Notes: generated from the letters alone by a model not told the origin. A DNA stretch of 64,000 bases from Brachionus manjavacas (GCA_019054805.1 JAHQIY010000012.1:186001-250000), one strand, 5' to 3'. Counted from the stretch's first letter, positions 33,605 through 46,105 are shown. Translations and numbers: made by a program.

Positions 33605-36397
33605 ATGAACAAGAAGCTAAATAAATCAACTTTAAGAACAAAACCTCTTAATAAAACAAGGTTAGTAATTACACACTGGAATTGTCTTCATTTACCTAGT
33701 AGGGTTCATCTCTTAGACAATTTTTTAGCTCAAAAATGTCCCGACATTGTTTTGCTCAATGAATTAAAGATAGATTTGAGTGAGGCAAATATTTATCTTG
33801 ATTTTCAAAATTATCAGTTCTTAACAAAACCACGCAACAAGTACGGAGGAGGAGTAGCTATTTTAATTAAAGAAGGAATCGAATTTATACAAGATTTTTC
33901 TTACGAGGAATTCAATTCCGAACTTAGGAAAGAATAATGAACTGTTTGTATTTAGTCTTTATAATCCACCTAATGTGCTTCTGAACTTTGAGTTTTTAAA
34001 AACAGTAAATAAAACATGTAGAAACTACATTTAAGGTGGTGATCTAAACGCTAGAACAAAGCAAATAGGCTGCGTAGGGGAAAATGAAAACGGGATAATA
34101 TTAGAAAGAATAATCAACGAGCTAGACTTTTCAGTAATCAAATGATAAGCATCCTACTTTCAATATTTTTAATAAGAATTACTTTGAAATTCTTGACCTT
34201 TTTTAGTTTCATCTTCATTGATTGACAAAATTACCGACTTTAGTGTCTTAAATAGTCAAGACATGACTAGTGACCATTTCCCAATCGAAGCATCGATTTC
34301 TATGGGCTATCAATTAGAAAATAAATCAGCAGCTAAAAGGCTTAACTATAAGAAAGCAAACTGGCAATTATTCAGCGAGATTTTAAATTCTCAAATATTG
34401 AATATCACTGAAAGTTCCCTCACAATAGATCAACTAAATGATAAAATAACAGAAAAAATTATTTATGCTTCACATAAAAGCATTCCATATCTTTCTCAGA
34501 AAATCTACAAAACGAGTCTTCCGCCAAACATTGTTAATTTGATAAACGAACGTAGGAAAGTAAGAAGAAATTACCAAAAAACTCGCTGTCAAAATCTCAA
34601 GCAAAAATTTAATCAACTTACATCTGAGTTAAAGGCCTCTTTAAAAAAATTCTGGAATCAAAATTGGTTTGATTTTATTGAGAAGATGGGAAAAAACCCA
34701 CTGACAAGTAGACCTTTTTGGAAAAAAATAAATAAATTTAGAACAAAAAAGGATCAAATTTAATTCCTAAATTGATTTTAAATGAAAGGGAATTCAAAAC
34801 TAATGAAGAAAAGGGAAAATGATTTGGAGAACTCTTATCGTCAATATTTAGTCCTAATTCTGATTTAATTGATACTGAGAAAGATATCGAAATTCTAAAT
34901 TCTAACTCTGTTTTCTTTAGGAATTATAACCAGTCTAATTTTAATGATCCAATTTGCTTAAATGAATTAATTATGGCTTTAAAGAGATTAAAAAATGAAG
35001 CGGCATCAGGACCTGACCAAATTCATAATTTAATGTTAAAAAACTTACCTAGAAATTCATTAATAGAAATCATAGAACTTTTTAATTTAACTCTTCGAGA
35101 AGGTAGAGTCCCGAAAGCGTGGAAAACATCTTACATTACTATGATTCAAAAAAGGCCTCTAGTTTACACGATCCTTTAAATTATAGACCAATTAGTAAAA
35201 CGAGTTGTTTAAGAAAGCTACTGGAACGCATAGTATATTCAAGATTATACAATTTTTTAGAGCAAAATTCACTCCTTATCCAGGAGCAATCTGGATTTAG
35301 GAAACACCGGCGAACAGCAGATAATCTTTTCTTCTTAATTCAAAAAATTGTGGAATCATTTAATAGAAAAAAGAGTTTGCGGCCTTTTTTTTGATATTTC
35401 TAAAGCCTTTGATAGGGTTTGGCATGAAGGTTTACTTTTTAAATTGATTAAAATAAATCCACCTCATTACTTGACTAACTGGATAAAATCCTTTTTAGAC
35501 TCTAGGACATTTAAGGTAAATGTGAATGACCATTTGAGCGAAGAATATCAAATAACTGCAGGTGTTCCTCAAGGCTCAGTAATTAGTCCTCTTTTATTTA
35601 GTATATACATTAATGACATCCCTAAAAGAAACAAAACAAATAATGAATACTCTCTGCTTTTTTCAGATGATCTAGTTACATTCTTCATTTATAACAAAAA
35701 AGGGAACCTAGAAAATAAGATCAATAAATATCTCAACGAATTAGAACAATGGCTTATTAAGTGGAAAATGAAGATATCGGTTGAAAAGTCGTGTTCATTA
35801 GTCTTTTCTAGGTACAAAAAAGAGAGTGATAATCTTAACTTAAAAATTTATGGAAACAGAATAGAGAGACAAAAAGAAATCAAGTTTCTTGGTATTAAAT
35901 TTGATTCTAAATTAAACTTTAATATACTGGTAGATGAAATTAAAGAGCGCTGCAATAAAAGGCTAAATATTATTAAGATATTGTCAAACAAAAAATGGGG
36001 TCTTAATCAGAACACACTAGGAAATCATTATAAATCTTTAGTCGGATCAATTTTAGACTATTCTTTTCCTTGCTTGAATTCATTTTCAGAAAATAATATC
36101 AAAAAACTACAAGCAATTCAGAATACAGCAGTCAGATCTATCCTTAAGTTAAAATATGATACTCCCTCCAACATCGTACATCATGAGGCTTTTAATAAAC
36201 TAAAATTACTAACAGTCTCGAATCGGCTTTTTGAATTGAGTGAGAGATATGTTGGGGCAGGACTGAGTCATTCTATTCCATTGGTTGTAAGACTGGTGAA
36301 GGAATACAAAGAAGGTTTCGAATCAAGATATATTGACTACCCAACTCCATTGTGTAATTGCTACCTTACTATTTCTTCTTTTTTTCCTGAAACTTGA
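33605..36397 (+). pseudogene. Family B ORF2, endonuclease and reverse transcriptase, several frameshifts
   Basis: An apurinic-type endonuclease starts THWNCLHLPSR, with PDIVLLNELK (catalytic Glu), GGDLNART and TSDHFPIE. Stops and shifts lie between 33937 and 34210. The reverse transcriptase follows (SGPDQIHNLMLK, LNYRPISKTSC, FDISKAFDRVWHEGL, GVPQGSVISPLLF). The catalytic box here is FSDD, whereas the copies at 56.27 and 61.1 kb have FADD. The C-terminal part ends KKLQAIQNTAVRSILKLKYD and SSFFPET. Shifts near 34760, 35155 and 35375 also break it, so it is dead or sequenced with errors. Domain order and similarity suggest the jockey/CR1 group. Confidence 0.88.
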
Positions 36398-36689
36398 ACT
36401 ATTTAAACATGAGCCACATGTAACAATCTTTTCCAATTTTATATTTTCTTAATTTTCATTTATTTAGCTTATTTACTTTTTTTTAATTCTTTTTTTTTAT
36501 TTTTTTTTTTTTTTTTTTATCTTATTTTATTAACTTTAATTTTATTTTTATTTTATTTTATTTCATTTTTATTTTATTTTTTTAATTTTTTTATTTTTTT
36601 AACTTATTCTGAAGGAGCTCTAGCTCGGTACAGAAAACAAATAAATAATTGTTATATTATTATCAATAACTTAATATTGACAGCTCAAA

Positions 36690-37715
36690 ATTAATTAAAA
36701 TAATTTAGAAGTTGTAGGTAAGTTGATCAATCCTCAATCTTCTTAGCATTATTTGTTCAATTGTCTTTGATCTTCTGTTTGTGGCTTTAAAATACTCATT
36801 TTTTGTTTGATCGTTCAATTTTTCTAATCCTTCTAAATTGAAAACATTGATATCGCCGTAAAGCTTTTGAAATTGAAAAAGATGCGATGTAAATGCATGA
36901 ATATAGGGAGTCACATGTGTTGATAAATAAATCTGGAGAAAAAGTTCTAACCAATCTTTTGTTTTTTTTTTGTCATATCTGGTATAAAGAGTTCTTTTTA
37001 ATCAGTATATATATTTCGAAAAAATCGAGCCATACTTTATTAATTAATTCAATTTTTGGTATTTCTGGAGAATCATTTATAAAATCAATGTTATTAAAAA
37101 TTTTAAATTTTTCACCTCCAACAAAATCTCTTGTAATATTTCCTTTTACAGGTGAATCAAAATGATCTATTTTTATTTTACATTTTTCATTCAAAAATTT
37201 AATATATTTGGCTAAATAGATATGCTTTTTTAGATCTATTTTTGTGTTATTTCCGACATTATCGTTGCTGCATAAGTCCTGTACAAAAAGCCAAATTAAA
37301 ACATCGCTGATTCTTAAGAATAGGTGCAATGCATCAATTAGGCACTCGTAAAATTTAAAATTACTCAATAGGTTTACATTTTTGTATCCAAGATGGCAAT
37401 TTAATTTTTTTTTAAAAACAAAATCTTGCTCTTGATGCGTTCAAGCACCAAATTTTGAATCTGTAATTGAGAAATTTTTAGATAAATCATAAATTTTATC
37501 AGAACTTGCGGTGCACCATAAGCAAGGGTAGTTTGAGGTTGCTGCGTAAAGACCCAATGCAATAGAAGTAAACTTCCAGTCAGAACAAAAAAAAAATTTT
37601 ACATCGTAATTGTTTCCTTTAAATTCATATTTGTTAAAATTTTTAAATTATTTGTTATATATTTTATTGGTTCTTCTAGTCCATGATAATCTTCGTTGCT
37701 AGAATTTAAGTTCAT
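36690..37715 (-). pseudogene. Transposon-derived gene fragment, unnamed family
   Basis: Minus-strand frames, with a few breaks, read in order: FFFCSDWKFTSIALGLYAAT, NYPCLWCTASSDKIYDLS, FYECLIDALHLFLRISDVLI, HIYLAKYIKFLNEKCKI, FVGGEKFKIFNNIDFI, PYIHAFTSHLFQF and GLEKLNDQTKNEYFKATNRR. I recall proteins with this block order (DWKF, C-WC, D-LHLFLRI-D, GLEKLND-T) as multi-copy uncharacterised genes in sponges, cnidarians and molluscs, which suggests a mobile origin, but I cannot name the superfamily. A stop in the second block and shifts near 37440, 37620 and 36950 show it is broken. Confidence 0.65.
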
Positions 37716-37719
37716 TTAG

Positions 37720-40700
37720 GGCCTGATGATGAAAAATATTAGTTGGAGTATCATGTTTTAGTTCAAGTATTAAACGAACTGCTGAGTTATGTTAGATTTG
37801 AATTTTTTTAATGTTTTTCTCCGAAAATGAATTTAGAAACGGAAAAGAGTAATCAATTATAGATCCAATTAAGGGTTAATTTTGGTTTCCTAGTGTAATT
37901 AAGACGCCACTTTTTGTTTGAAAATATTTTTATTAAGTTCAACCGTGAACTACTACGCTGTTTTATTTCATCAACCGTTGGGGTATAGGTTAAATTTGAA
38001 TCAAATTTTATACCTAAGGACTTGATTTCCTTTTAACTCTCAATTTTATTCCCATACATTTTTATTTTTAAGTCAATATCTTCCTTTTTGTATTTTATTT
38101 AGTATAGACAATGAAGCAAGACAAGACTCAACAGAAATTTTTATCTTCCACTTGAAGAGCCATTTTTCTAGTTTGTCTTGATATTTGTTTAACTTATTTT
38201 CTCGATTTCCTTTTTTCTTAAAAATATAAAATGTGACTAAGTCATCAGTTAAAAGAAGAGAGTATTCTCTATTTATTTTATTTGTTTTATTTCTTTTAGG
38301 AATATCATTGATAAAAAGGGACTTATTCAATTTATAGAAAAATATCATCGAAATTTATCTGTATTAATTAACCTGTAAAAAAACAATTAAACAATTAATT
38401 ATTTTAAAGCAAGAATTAATCAATCAAAAAAATTTGCTAATTTTTCTCTATTGTAAATACTAAACAAATACATAATTTCATTATCTTTTTTAGTTTCTGA
38501 TTTTTCACGTGGATAAACTATGCCGCTATTAATTTGTTCAATTAGTACATCTGTTAGATGCTGCTCATTTTTCAAATGTTAGCCTACTTATTCACATTTG
38601 GATGTGATCCAACATCTTGTGAAAGAGACTTATGCCAAGCCTACAAGCTATTATTTGACCAAGGTAGACCTTTTTGGATCCGTTTTCTAAGATTCCAATA
38701 GTTTGGAGGAAATTTTGGTACAACACGCGAATAATTCTAATCTTCTGGATCGACAATGCCAATGTAATTCTTTTCAAAATAATGTATTACTGGAGCCAAC
38801 TCGGCCGGATTATAAATTGAAATTTAATATCATCATTTATACTATCTTTCAAAATAGCTTAAGTAATTATTATACAGATTAATAATGCAAGAAATTTTCT
38901 TTAATAATTTCTATAAATTAATTTTCTATAAAATATTTCGACAAAAAAATTGTCTTTTCTATAAAAAAATTTACTATAATATGATATAGTGCCGATAAAA
39001 AAACTAAAAAGTAATGGACTAATTACCGAGTCTTGAGGAAAGGTTCATTTTTATTAGTTTATAAATAAGAACATCATGCTTAAACCTATAGAACGCTTTG
39101 GAGATATCAAAAAATGGGGAACAAACTTTCGTCTTTCTATTAAATGATTCTACAATTTTTTGAATAAGGAAGAAGAGATAATCAGTGGTTCGTCGATTTT
39201 TTCTAAAACCTCATTGCTCCTGAATTAGTAAAGAGTTTTGTTCAAAATAACTATATAATTTTTAGCAGAAGATACATTCTAAAAGTTTTCCTTGACAACT
39301 TGTCATACTGATTGGTCGGTAGTTAGCTGGGTCTTGTGTTAAAATTGACTTTTTAGGTATCATAGTAATGTAAGCAGATTTCAATGCATTGGATATTTTA
39401 CCTTCTCTTAGACTTAGGTAGATTTTTTGATGCTTATGGCGTGGTTTACTTTTTGGTCTATAATTTTTAAAATCTAGGAAATATTTGATTAACTCGAATC
39501 AATTTTTATTTCATTAAGTAAAAAAAATCTGTGGAAAATTGAGTCAAAAAAATTCTTAAGAGGCTGATCTTGCTGGGGAGATGAGAACAATTCCAATGTG
39601 TAATTACTAACTTTGTTTTATTAAGAGGTTCTGTTCTTAAAATTGATTTATTCGACTTCTTGTTCATTCAAAATATTCTTCTAAGCTGGTTTGACTAGAA
39701 GTTTGCTGAACAACTTCGTTGGATGATTGATTAACTTGGTTTGAATATTCAGTTATTGAACTGTTTAATTCAGACTCGAAAGTATTGTCAATTTCAATTT
39801 CTAAGGCACTTAATGGTTTATTTGATTCCTTTTCGGCGAGCTGTTTTTCTTTTAGACCAGATTCGGGGAATTTCTTGATTTGATTTTTGATTTTGAAAAA
39901 ATTTTCATTCTCATTCTGATTATTTGAACGGACATTGACAAGTGACTGATAAAGTGGTTGAAAATCGTTTAAAGACTTACTAAAACGCTTCTAAAACTGG
40001 AATTTTAAGGTCTTGTGGGCTAATTTAGGATATTACATCATTGAAATTTTTTGGCTGATATCCAGCTGTTTTTGGGATCACATTTTCATCATTATATTTA
40101 TGGTCATCTTCAATTATTGATTGCGTTTCTTCTTGGTCAATGTAAAGATCGTTTTAGTCAATCTTTTTCCTCTCAAGCGACTCAAGCTTTCAGCAATGGA
40201 ACATTTCTTTCTCAAGTTTCCTTCTTGATGACACTTCGCATAATGTTTCTATGACAGGGCATTTCGCTGTTTTGTGTCTTTCATCATCACAAAAATAGCA
40301 TTTCTGCTTTTGTGCAACAATTGACACAACACACTTTAAACAATTCTTTAATATGTGGCCTGACAAGCTACCAATAATTTTCTCAACTTTTTTTGGAAAT
40401 GATATTCCCAATCTTCTGACAATATTTTTCCTCTCGGGTCAATCTTTATATTTTTCTTCAGTAATGTGTTCAATATTAAGTCCGTCAATTCGAACAACAT
40501 TAAAAAAGGTTTCAAGTCTATGATTCTCAAAATCAGAAGGGTTAGATAAAATACCTTCTGAGATCCGGGACTTTATTTGCATCTTCTAGTCTGAAGATGG
40601 TTCCATTTATATTGTTTTCAAGATCGAACATTTTGGTAACATTAAAGCAGCATTAAACTCAATTATTTAAACTTTGTTTGAAGAGAAATTAAAGATACTT

Positions 40701-40885
40701 GTGATCGCATCATTTTCCATTTGATTTAGGACGATATCTGGTGCACTAAATAAGACTTTATGGCTAATCGGTTTGTCTTACCTCTTCAAGTTTAGCTTGA
40801 CCGAACTTTCAACGATTTTTTAAATCACTTGATGACGCTATTAATTAAATTTTGTTTTTTTCAAATTAGCTACGCCAAACGACAA
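37720..40885 (-). pseudogene. Decayed family B LINE copy, interrupted
   Basis: Runs opposite to the element at 32.3 kb. From 40885 downward: 5' leader, ORF1 with the knuckle CYFCDDERHKTAKC, endonuclease region lost or unreadable, reverse transcriptase blocks RKNRRTTDYLFFLIQKIVES and FFDISKAFYRF (39230-39060), then LLLTDDLVTFYI (38270-38200) and a degraded C-terminal part to 37720. It is interrupted at about 38349-38995 by unrelated sequence containing a MULE fragment, with internal deletions at both edges. Confidence 0.75.
38440..38835 (-). pseudogene. MULE transposase C-terminal fragment
   Basis: Minus strand reads YFEKNYIGIVDPED, then PKFPPNYWNLRKRIQKGLPW, SNNSL and HKSLSQDVGSHPNVNK. This matches in order the C-terminal block of the MULE at 26.5 kb (YVENNYIGVF, IDIWNLHERVKKDLHRTNNN). 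It lies inside the decayed family B copy. Confidence 0.7.
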
Positions 40886-41354
40886 TTTTTCAGCCAAACA
40901 GTAAAATGACAACGATTAAACACTTAAATGTAAAAAATAAAAAATTATTCTCCTCCTATTTTTTCTTCAGTTCATTAAAGCTTTTTTTTTTTGATTATTG
41001 ACATTTTACAGTAAATTAATTATAGCGTTGTCATTTTACCGTGAGCCCGTTATCGATTATCAATTAGTCAATTTTTTTTTTATAGGTATATTTATTTAAA
41101 AATTAATTTAAAAAGGCTTCGAGCTAACATTCGAAAAGAGCGCATTCTGCACAAACGAAGTGAAGCTCCTTCTGAATTAGATCTATTTTTCTTTTATAGA
41201 TATCACACTCTATATTTTAAACTTTCCAATTACACTCGTATGACAAAACTTTGCAGTAATAAATTAACTTATTGAAATGTCAGTGAAATACATGATTTCG
41301 ACTCAATACATGGTGTTCATCACTACAGATCAGATCGTAAAGACAATAGAACCA
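40886..41354. repeat. Spacer with a second copy of the 3.6 kb dispersed repeat end
   Basis: At 41113-41180: GGCTTCGAGCTAACATTCGA, GAGCGCATTCTGC and ACGAAGTGAAGCTCC, matching 3608-3675. The rest is AT-rich; a GTCATTTTAC word occurs at 40901 and 41030. Confidence 0.5.
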
Positions 41355-41820
41355 TTTGTATATTCGTCCGTGATGGAATCTAAGCAATCAAAGCAAAAGA
41401 ATACTGTTTTCTATCTCTGGATTGAACAAATTTTTACATTTTTTGAAAATATCAGTAATTTTACAACTTTAATTTTAAATATACCACTTCAGTTCAGATT
41501 ACCAAAAGTGGACTTTTTTTTGTAAATTTTTTGTGAGCCTTTCACTTATACAATTTACTAAATGAGAAAATATTTACGTTTTAATTACAAACAAAAATTT
41601 CTTGAATTTTAAGCAAATTTTTAAATGATATATTTTTAAATGATAAATTTTTCAAATATTTTACTCAAATTTTAATAATTTTAATCTTTTAGTTGATTTT
41701 ACTCTAAATTGAAATTTCTCTTCAACTTTAAGTTAAATTCTAATTTTAATTTAAAAACAGATGGTTTTCTAATTTAATTTCAAATTTAACTTAAATTAAA
41801 AATTTTATTCCACAAGACTG
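41355..41820. repeat. Inverted duplicate, partner of 30192-30659
   Basis: Same sequence as 30192-30659 on the opposite strand, ending GAATAAAATTTTT inverted and CACAAGACTGC. Near identity suggests a recent copying event. Confidence 0.85.
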
Positions 41821-42322
41821 CATTGTTTTTGCTACTTAAAAAAATAAAATTGTACTACAATATTTCATATAATATATATAAATTTTTTAAGAATTTAAAA
41901 ATAAATTTGATATAAAAATCATCATAAAAAGGATATAAAAAAAAATTGAAGAAAAGAAAAAAAATTCAAATTTATCGAAGTTCAAATTAATAGAAATGGT
42001 GTTTAATGCAGACATTTAATTTAATTATTCAAATTTTTTTAAAGCAATTTTTAATAAGATTTTATCAATAGAATACAAAAAAAATATTTATTAATTTAAT
42101 AATTTAAATTTCATTCTCATTATTCCGGCAGCGGAGCATCGGGTAAAACCTCGTTTTGATTAAGATTTCATTTTTGCTACAGATTCATGTAATTTTCTTG
42201 CAGATAAAAATTCTTTTTATCTAAAAATTCTCTTTGTATCATTTTTTATGTATATTTTTTTTTTATTCAAAGCTAAAAGACAGATCTATGTTAATTCCAA
42301 GCTGCTCAAGATTCTCTTAATT
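41821..42322. other. AT-rich spacer at the duplication breakpoint
   Basis: No gene. The inverted copy of the SLC26 start ends at 42323. Confidence 0.5.
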
Positions 42323-42472
42323 CTTAATCAACATAGCCCGAATTGTAAGCATTACACTAAAACCTTTAAACGGGCTAGTTGAATGTTTGTTTTTAAACTT
42401 TTCATATTGATAAACAGGTCGGTTAATCTGGACCTGTGTTTCATCGTTAGCAGTTTTTTCAATTGGAGTCAT
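42323..42472 (-). pseudogene. Duplicated first 50 codons of the SLC26 gene
   Basis: Minus strand from the ATG at 42472 reads MTPIEKTANDETQ, identical over almost the whole length to 14680-14829, then leaves the homology after AMLIK and meets a stop. The region upstream (42473-43140) is the copied upstream DNA of SLC26 (13990-14679). No transporter part is present. Confidence 0.88.
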
Positions 42473-43140
42473 TTTAGGAGTACTTGTGAATTCTAATTTT
42501 TTCTTATTTAATTGACTTTGTTGAAGACTTAAGCATTTTAGTTAAAGTTATGGTCTTGTGTATGTCACTTGATATGATTTATCTCCTATTATTTGATAAA
42601 AAATTTAACTCAAAGTAAAGGGATGTTGTTTTCCTAGGCTATCTTGATAAAGATTATTTTTTTAATTACTTGTGCGCTAATTGTTTTTTATTGTTTCAAG
42701 CAAATAGTCAAATCATTCATTACATTGCAGTTTCTGTCCCGATAAATTTTGAAATTAAAATTGTAAAAACCTCTAGATAATTAGGCTTAATTTTTAATTT
42801 TAGTAAAAAAGTTGTCTAATTTTTTGATACTTTCACGAATTTTGAAAAGAAAAAAATTCTGAACTTTGGAAAATTACATCAAAAAAATCATTCTCAAATT
42901 CGAATAAAATTATTTGAGTTTTTTAAATATAAATGTTCAAAAATTATTCTAAAAAAAATTTTAAAAAAATTTTAAAAAAGATTCAATTTGAAAATTGTTA
43001 AAAATCAGCAAATAATTGTTATTTAGTAACTTTTGATAGAAATTAAAATTTTCAATTTTTTATGATTTCTATAATTGAATAAAAAAAACCTCCCAAAAAA
43101 TATAGAAAACAAAATAAAATTTTAATTTTGGTTTTACTAA
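42473..43140. repeat. Inverted copy of the SLC26 upstream region
   Basis: Corresponds to 14679-13990 with scattered substitutions and small indels. It joins directly at 43141-43145 to a family B fragment that in the parent lies at 12010, so about 2 kb of the parent is absent here. Confidence 0.85.
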
Positions 43141-43149
43141 CCTAAATTT

Positions 43150-43690
43150 CTAGGTACAAAAAAGAGAGTGATAATCTTAACTTAAAAATTTATGGAAACA
43201 GAATAATGAGCCAAAAAAAAATCAAGTTTCTTGGTATTAAATTTCATTCTAAGTTAAATCCTAATATACTGGTTGACGAAATTAAAGAACGCTGCAATAA
43301 AAGGCTAAATATTATTAGGATATTGTCAAACAAAAAATGGGGTCTTACTCAAAACACACTAGGAAATTTATGTAAATCTTTAGTCGGATCAATTTAGGAA
43401 TTTTCTTTTCCTTGCTTGAATTCATTTTCAGAAAATAATATCAAAAAACTACAAGCAATTCAGAATACAGCAGTAAGATCTATGCTTAAGTTAAAATATG
43501 ATACTCCCTCCAACATCGTGAATCATGAGGCTTTTAACTTAAATTACTAAGGCTCGAATCGGCTTTTTGAGTTGAGTGAGAGATATGTTGGGACAGGACT
43601 GAGTCACAATATTCCATTTTTTTTTAATTTATTCTGGAGGAGCCCTAGCTCGCTACAGAAAACAAATAAATAATAATTGTCCATAAATTG
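43150..43690 (+). pseudogene. Family B LINE 3' fragment (copy of 11524-12012)
   Basis: Frame 43206-43397 encodes KIKFLGIKFHSKLNPNILVD and SNKKWGLTQNTLGN. A stop then interrupts, and similarity continues to the hairpin at 43632-43660 and AAATAAATAA. Same truncation and flanks as the parent fragment, so it was duplicated as part of the block. Confidence 0.82.
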
Positions 43691-44601
43691 AGATCAATCA
43701 TTTTGATGTTATTTTGATAATGAGCCATTATTAGAGACTGCATGTGTAGTAATGTTTAATATTTATTTTTTTATAAATTATCAAAATCATTAAGTTTTTA
43801 AATTTTAAATGATCTTTTTGATTTTAAAATTTGATCTTAAACTTCAATTTGCCAAACTCGTTCTATTTCACCAAAAAGTTTAATTAAATTCTTGAAATTT
43901 TTTTTTTATTTTAAACTGACAAAATATTTGAAGCATCGCTCTTTAAAAATGTGATTTCACTTTGTAATTCAAACACAAAAAATTAAACCATTGTATTATC
44001 ATATAATTTTTTATTATCTTTATGAGATTAAAAATTGTTTTTTTTAAATTAGAATTTTGAATTTTTTTTAAACCAGACTTAAATATTTTTTGTAATTTTA
44101 TCTAATATTAGAATAAAATTGATAAAAAAGACCCATTGTATTTAGCTTCTTTAAAAAAAAAATTCAAATTAAAAATAGTTCTGGGTGCCATATCTATAAA
44201 GCAATAAAATAAAATAAATAATAGCAAAAAAATTAGTCTTGGTCTAATATAAGTTGGTACCATCAAGATTAATACAAGATTTTTTTAATTATTTTTGATT
44301 TTTTGGAGCCTTTAACTTTTATCAAATAGTATAATTTTCTTTACTTAGTGATGCCGATCTAATTTTTAAAATTTTATTTTCAATTGTGTTCTGTTTATTA
44401 TCAACAAACAAGTAGAAACATAAAGAGAAGAATGTTTACACATGAATTGTTGATATAAAATTGTGCAATTTTCAAACTAAATTATGTGGTTATGCTATTT
44501 TGATACTGTTATTTTAATACAATGATAATTTTGTTTAAATAAGTGCTAATTTAATATAGATCCATATTTCATTTTAACTAAATCTGTAATTACAAGTGTC
44601 A
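43691..44601. repeat. Inverted copy of the 3' flank of DUF4139 gene 2
   Basis: Matches 11523-10610 inverted, including the R1 end fragment (about 43890-44000). Confidence 0.85.
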
Positions 44602-45340
44602 AAAAAACTCTACTTCTTTATGTGATGAAAACTCAATCGAATATTTTATTGATAATTATTCCCTTTTACCTGGTTGAATTTCTAATCTAAATTCTAAATT
44701 ATTTTCTTTGTTTAATAAAATATCAGGATGATTTTTCAAGTTTGGATTCATCAATTTCACTTCCACTTTATCATCACAACTCAATGGCAAATTATCAATC
44801 AGTAAAATTTTAGCCATGCTTTGACCAGTATTTTTGATCTCAATTATCTGAACATATGTGGTTGATGATGTTCTGCTTACCAATCCATGCTGAGTTGTGT
44901 ATTTCTTAACCGGTTTGTAATCAATTCTTATAGCAGGATCAACGCCTAATGAAAGGTCGAGTTCTTCTTGTGGACTGTATGCTTTCAGATTGGTCTTTGC
45001 CACAAAATTATTGTCCAAAAACACATTTGCTGGCCCAGCTAACAAAGCATATTCAGATGTGTTTATGACTTTGGCTTTTATGAATGCATGAGTATTCATT
45101 CTGGGCACAGTCTCGTATTCAAATTCAGGCGAAAGATTTAAAATTGCAATTGACACTTTATGAGTTTTTCCATCTGAAGGAATATTTGCTTTGCGCGGAA
45201 CATTAAAAGTACTAGTTGAGCCTATTGAACTTTTTTCGTTAACAGAATGCATTAAATTCAAATTTTGGATAGACGATTCGGAAATTCCTGAAATAGTAGG
45301 AATGACACTTGAGCTCGATTTTATGTCGTAGGATTTTGTA
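44602..45340 (-). pseudogene. DUF4139 gene 2 duplicate, 3' half
   Basis: From about 45225 down, codons match the parent almost exactly (FNVPRKANIPSDGKTHKVSI, LAGPANVFLDNNFVAKTNLK). A G-to-T change creates a stop after GKRE (44656), removing the last 16 residues. Upstream of 45225 the frame stays open to about 45340 but encodes a different Ser-rich stretch (SSVIPTISGISESSIQNLNL) in place of the parent linker. The 5' part of this copy is found only at 53.3-53.7 kb. Confidence 0.85.
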
Positions 45341-45667
45341 CATAAACTTTTGTGTAAAAAAATTAGAAAAAAATTAAAAAAAGTTGTTCAAAAGTCATAA
45401 ATTCAAAATTGATTTTAAGCAATTTTGGTTTATTAAATTAAAAGACTTAATTTTGGCGAAAATTTTTTTTTTTAAATTCGTAATTTTTGTATGAGTAAGA
45501 AAATGGTTAAAATTTTGAAATAAAAAATAAAATGTCAAATATAAAGCTGCTTTTGATCTAATTTTGATCTCTTGGAAAAAAAATCTGCTTTTCTTTTTTG
45601 CTATATTCTTTTTTACAAATTTTGAAAAACCAATTTGTAAAATTTGTTAGTCCCTTCAATTTTGTCA
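45341..45667. other. AT-rich spacer
   Basis: No recognised feature. Confidence 0.45.
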
Positions 45668-45770
45668 ATAGGCACCTTGAAATTGATGGCCAATTCAAAA
45701 TATTATTCAATTCAAAGAGTTTTTCTTTGGATATTAAAATTAATCTTTAATTTAATTTAAATAATTTTAA

Positions 45771-46101
45771 TGTAACATGATTTACATGTAGATTAAGAAA
45801 ATAAGAAAATTAAAAAAAAATATTTTCTCAATCCATTGAATAAATTGATTTTTAATTTAATCAGACTAATTTTTTATAAAGTTTCATTTTACTACTTATT
45901 TGGAATTCAATATTTAAATTTCTTTTTTAAATTTAATTTTGGGATGCTAGAAACATATACTTTTGAAATAAAATAATTCCAAATAAACTTTACAAAAAAT
46001 CATTCTATACATTTAAATGTAAATATCGGTTTTATCAATGGATTGAGAAAATGTTTTTTATTTTGTTAATCTACATAACATGTAAATAATGTTACGTTTA
46101 A
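45771..46101. mobile_element. Fold-back element E2
   Basis: TGTAACATGATTTACATG and, further in, ATTTTCTCAATCCATTGA are mirrored at the right end (about 46040-46101), with about 130 bp of looser arm similarity. Non-coding, superfamily unknown. Confidence 0.6.
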
Positions 46102-46105
46102 ATTA

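Larger units (their letters stand above)
32325..36660 (+). mobile_element. Family B LINE, nearly full length
   Basis: A non-LTR retrotransposon with 5' leader, ORF1 with zinc knuckles, ORF2 with endonuclease and reverse transcriptase, a T-rich 3' region and a terminal hairpin (36607-36635) followed by AAATAAATAA. The 5' boundary is inferred because similarity to the decayed inverted copy begins at the same place (ATTGTCGTTTGGC at about 32326 and 40888). The target duplication was not resolved. Confidence 0.85.
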
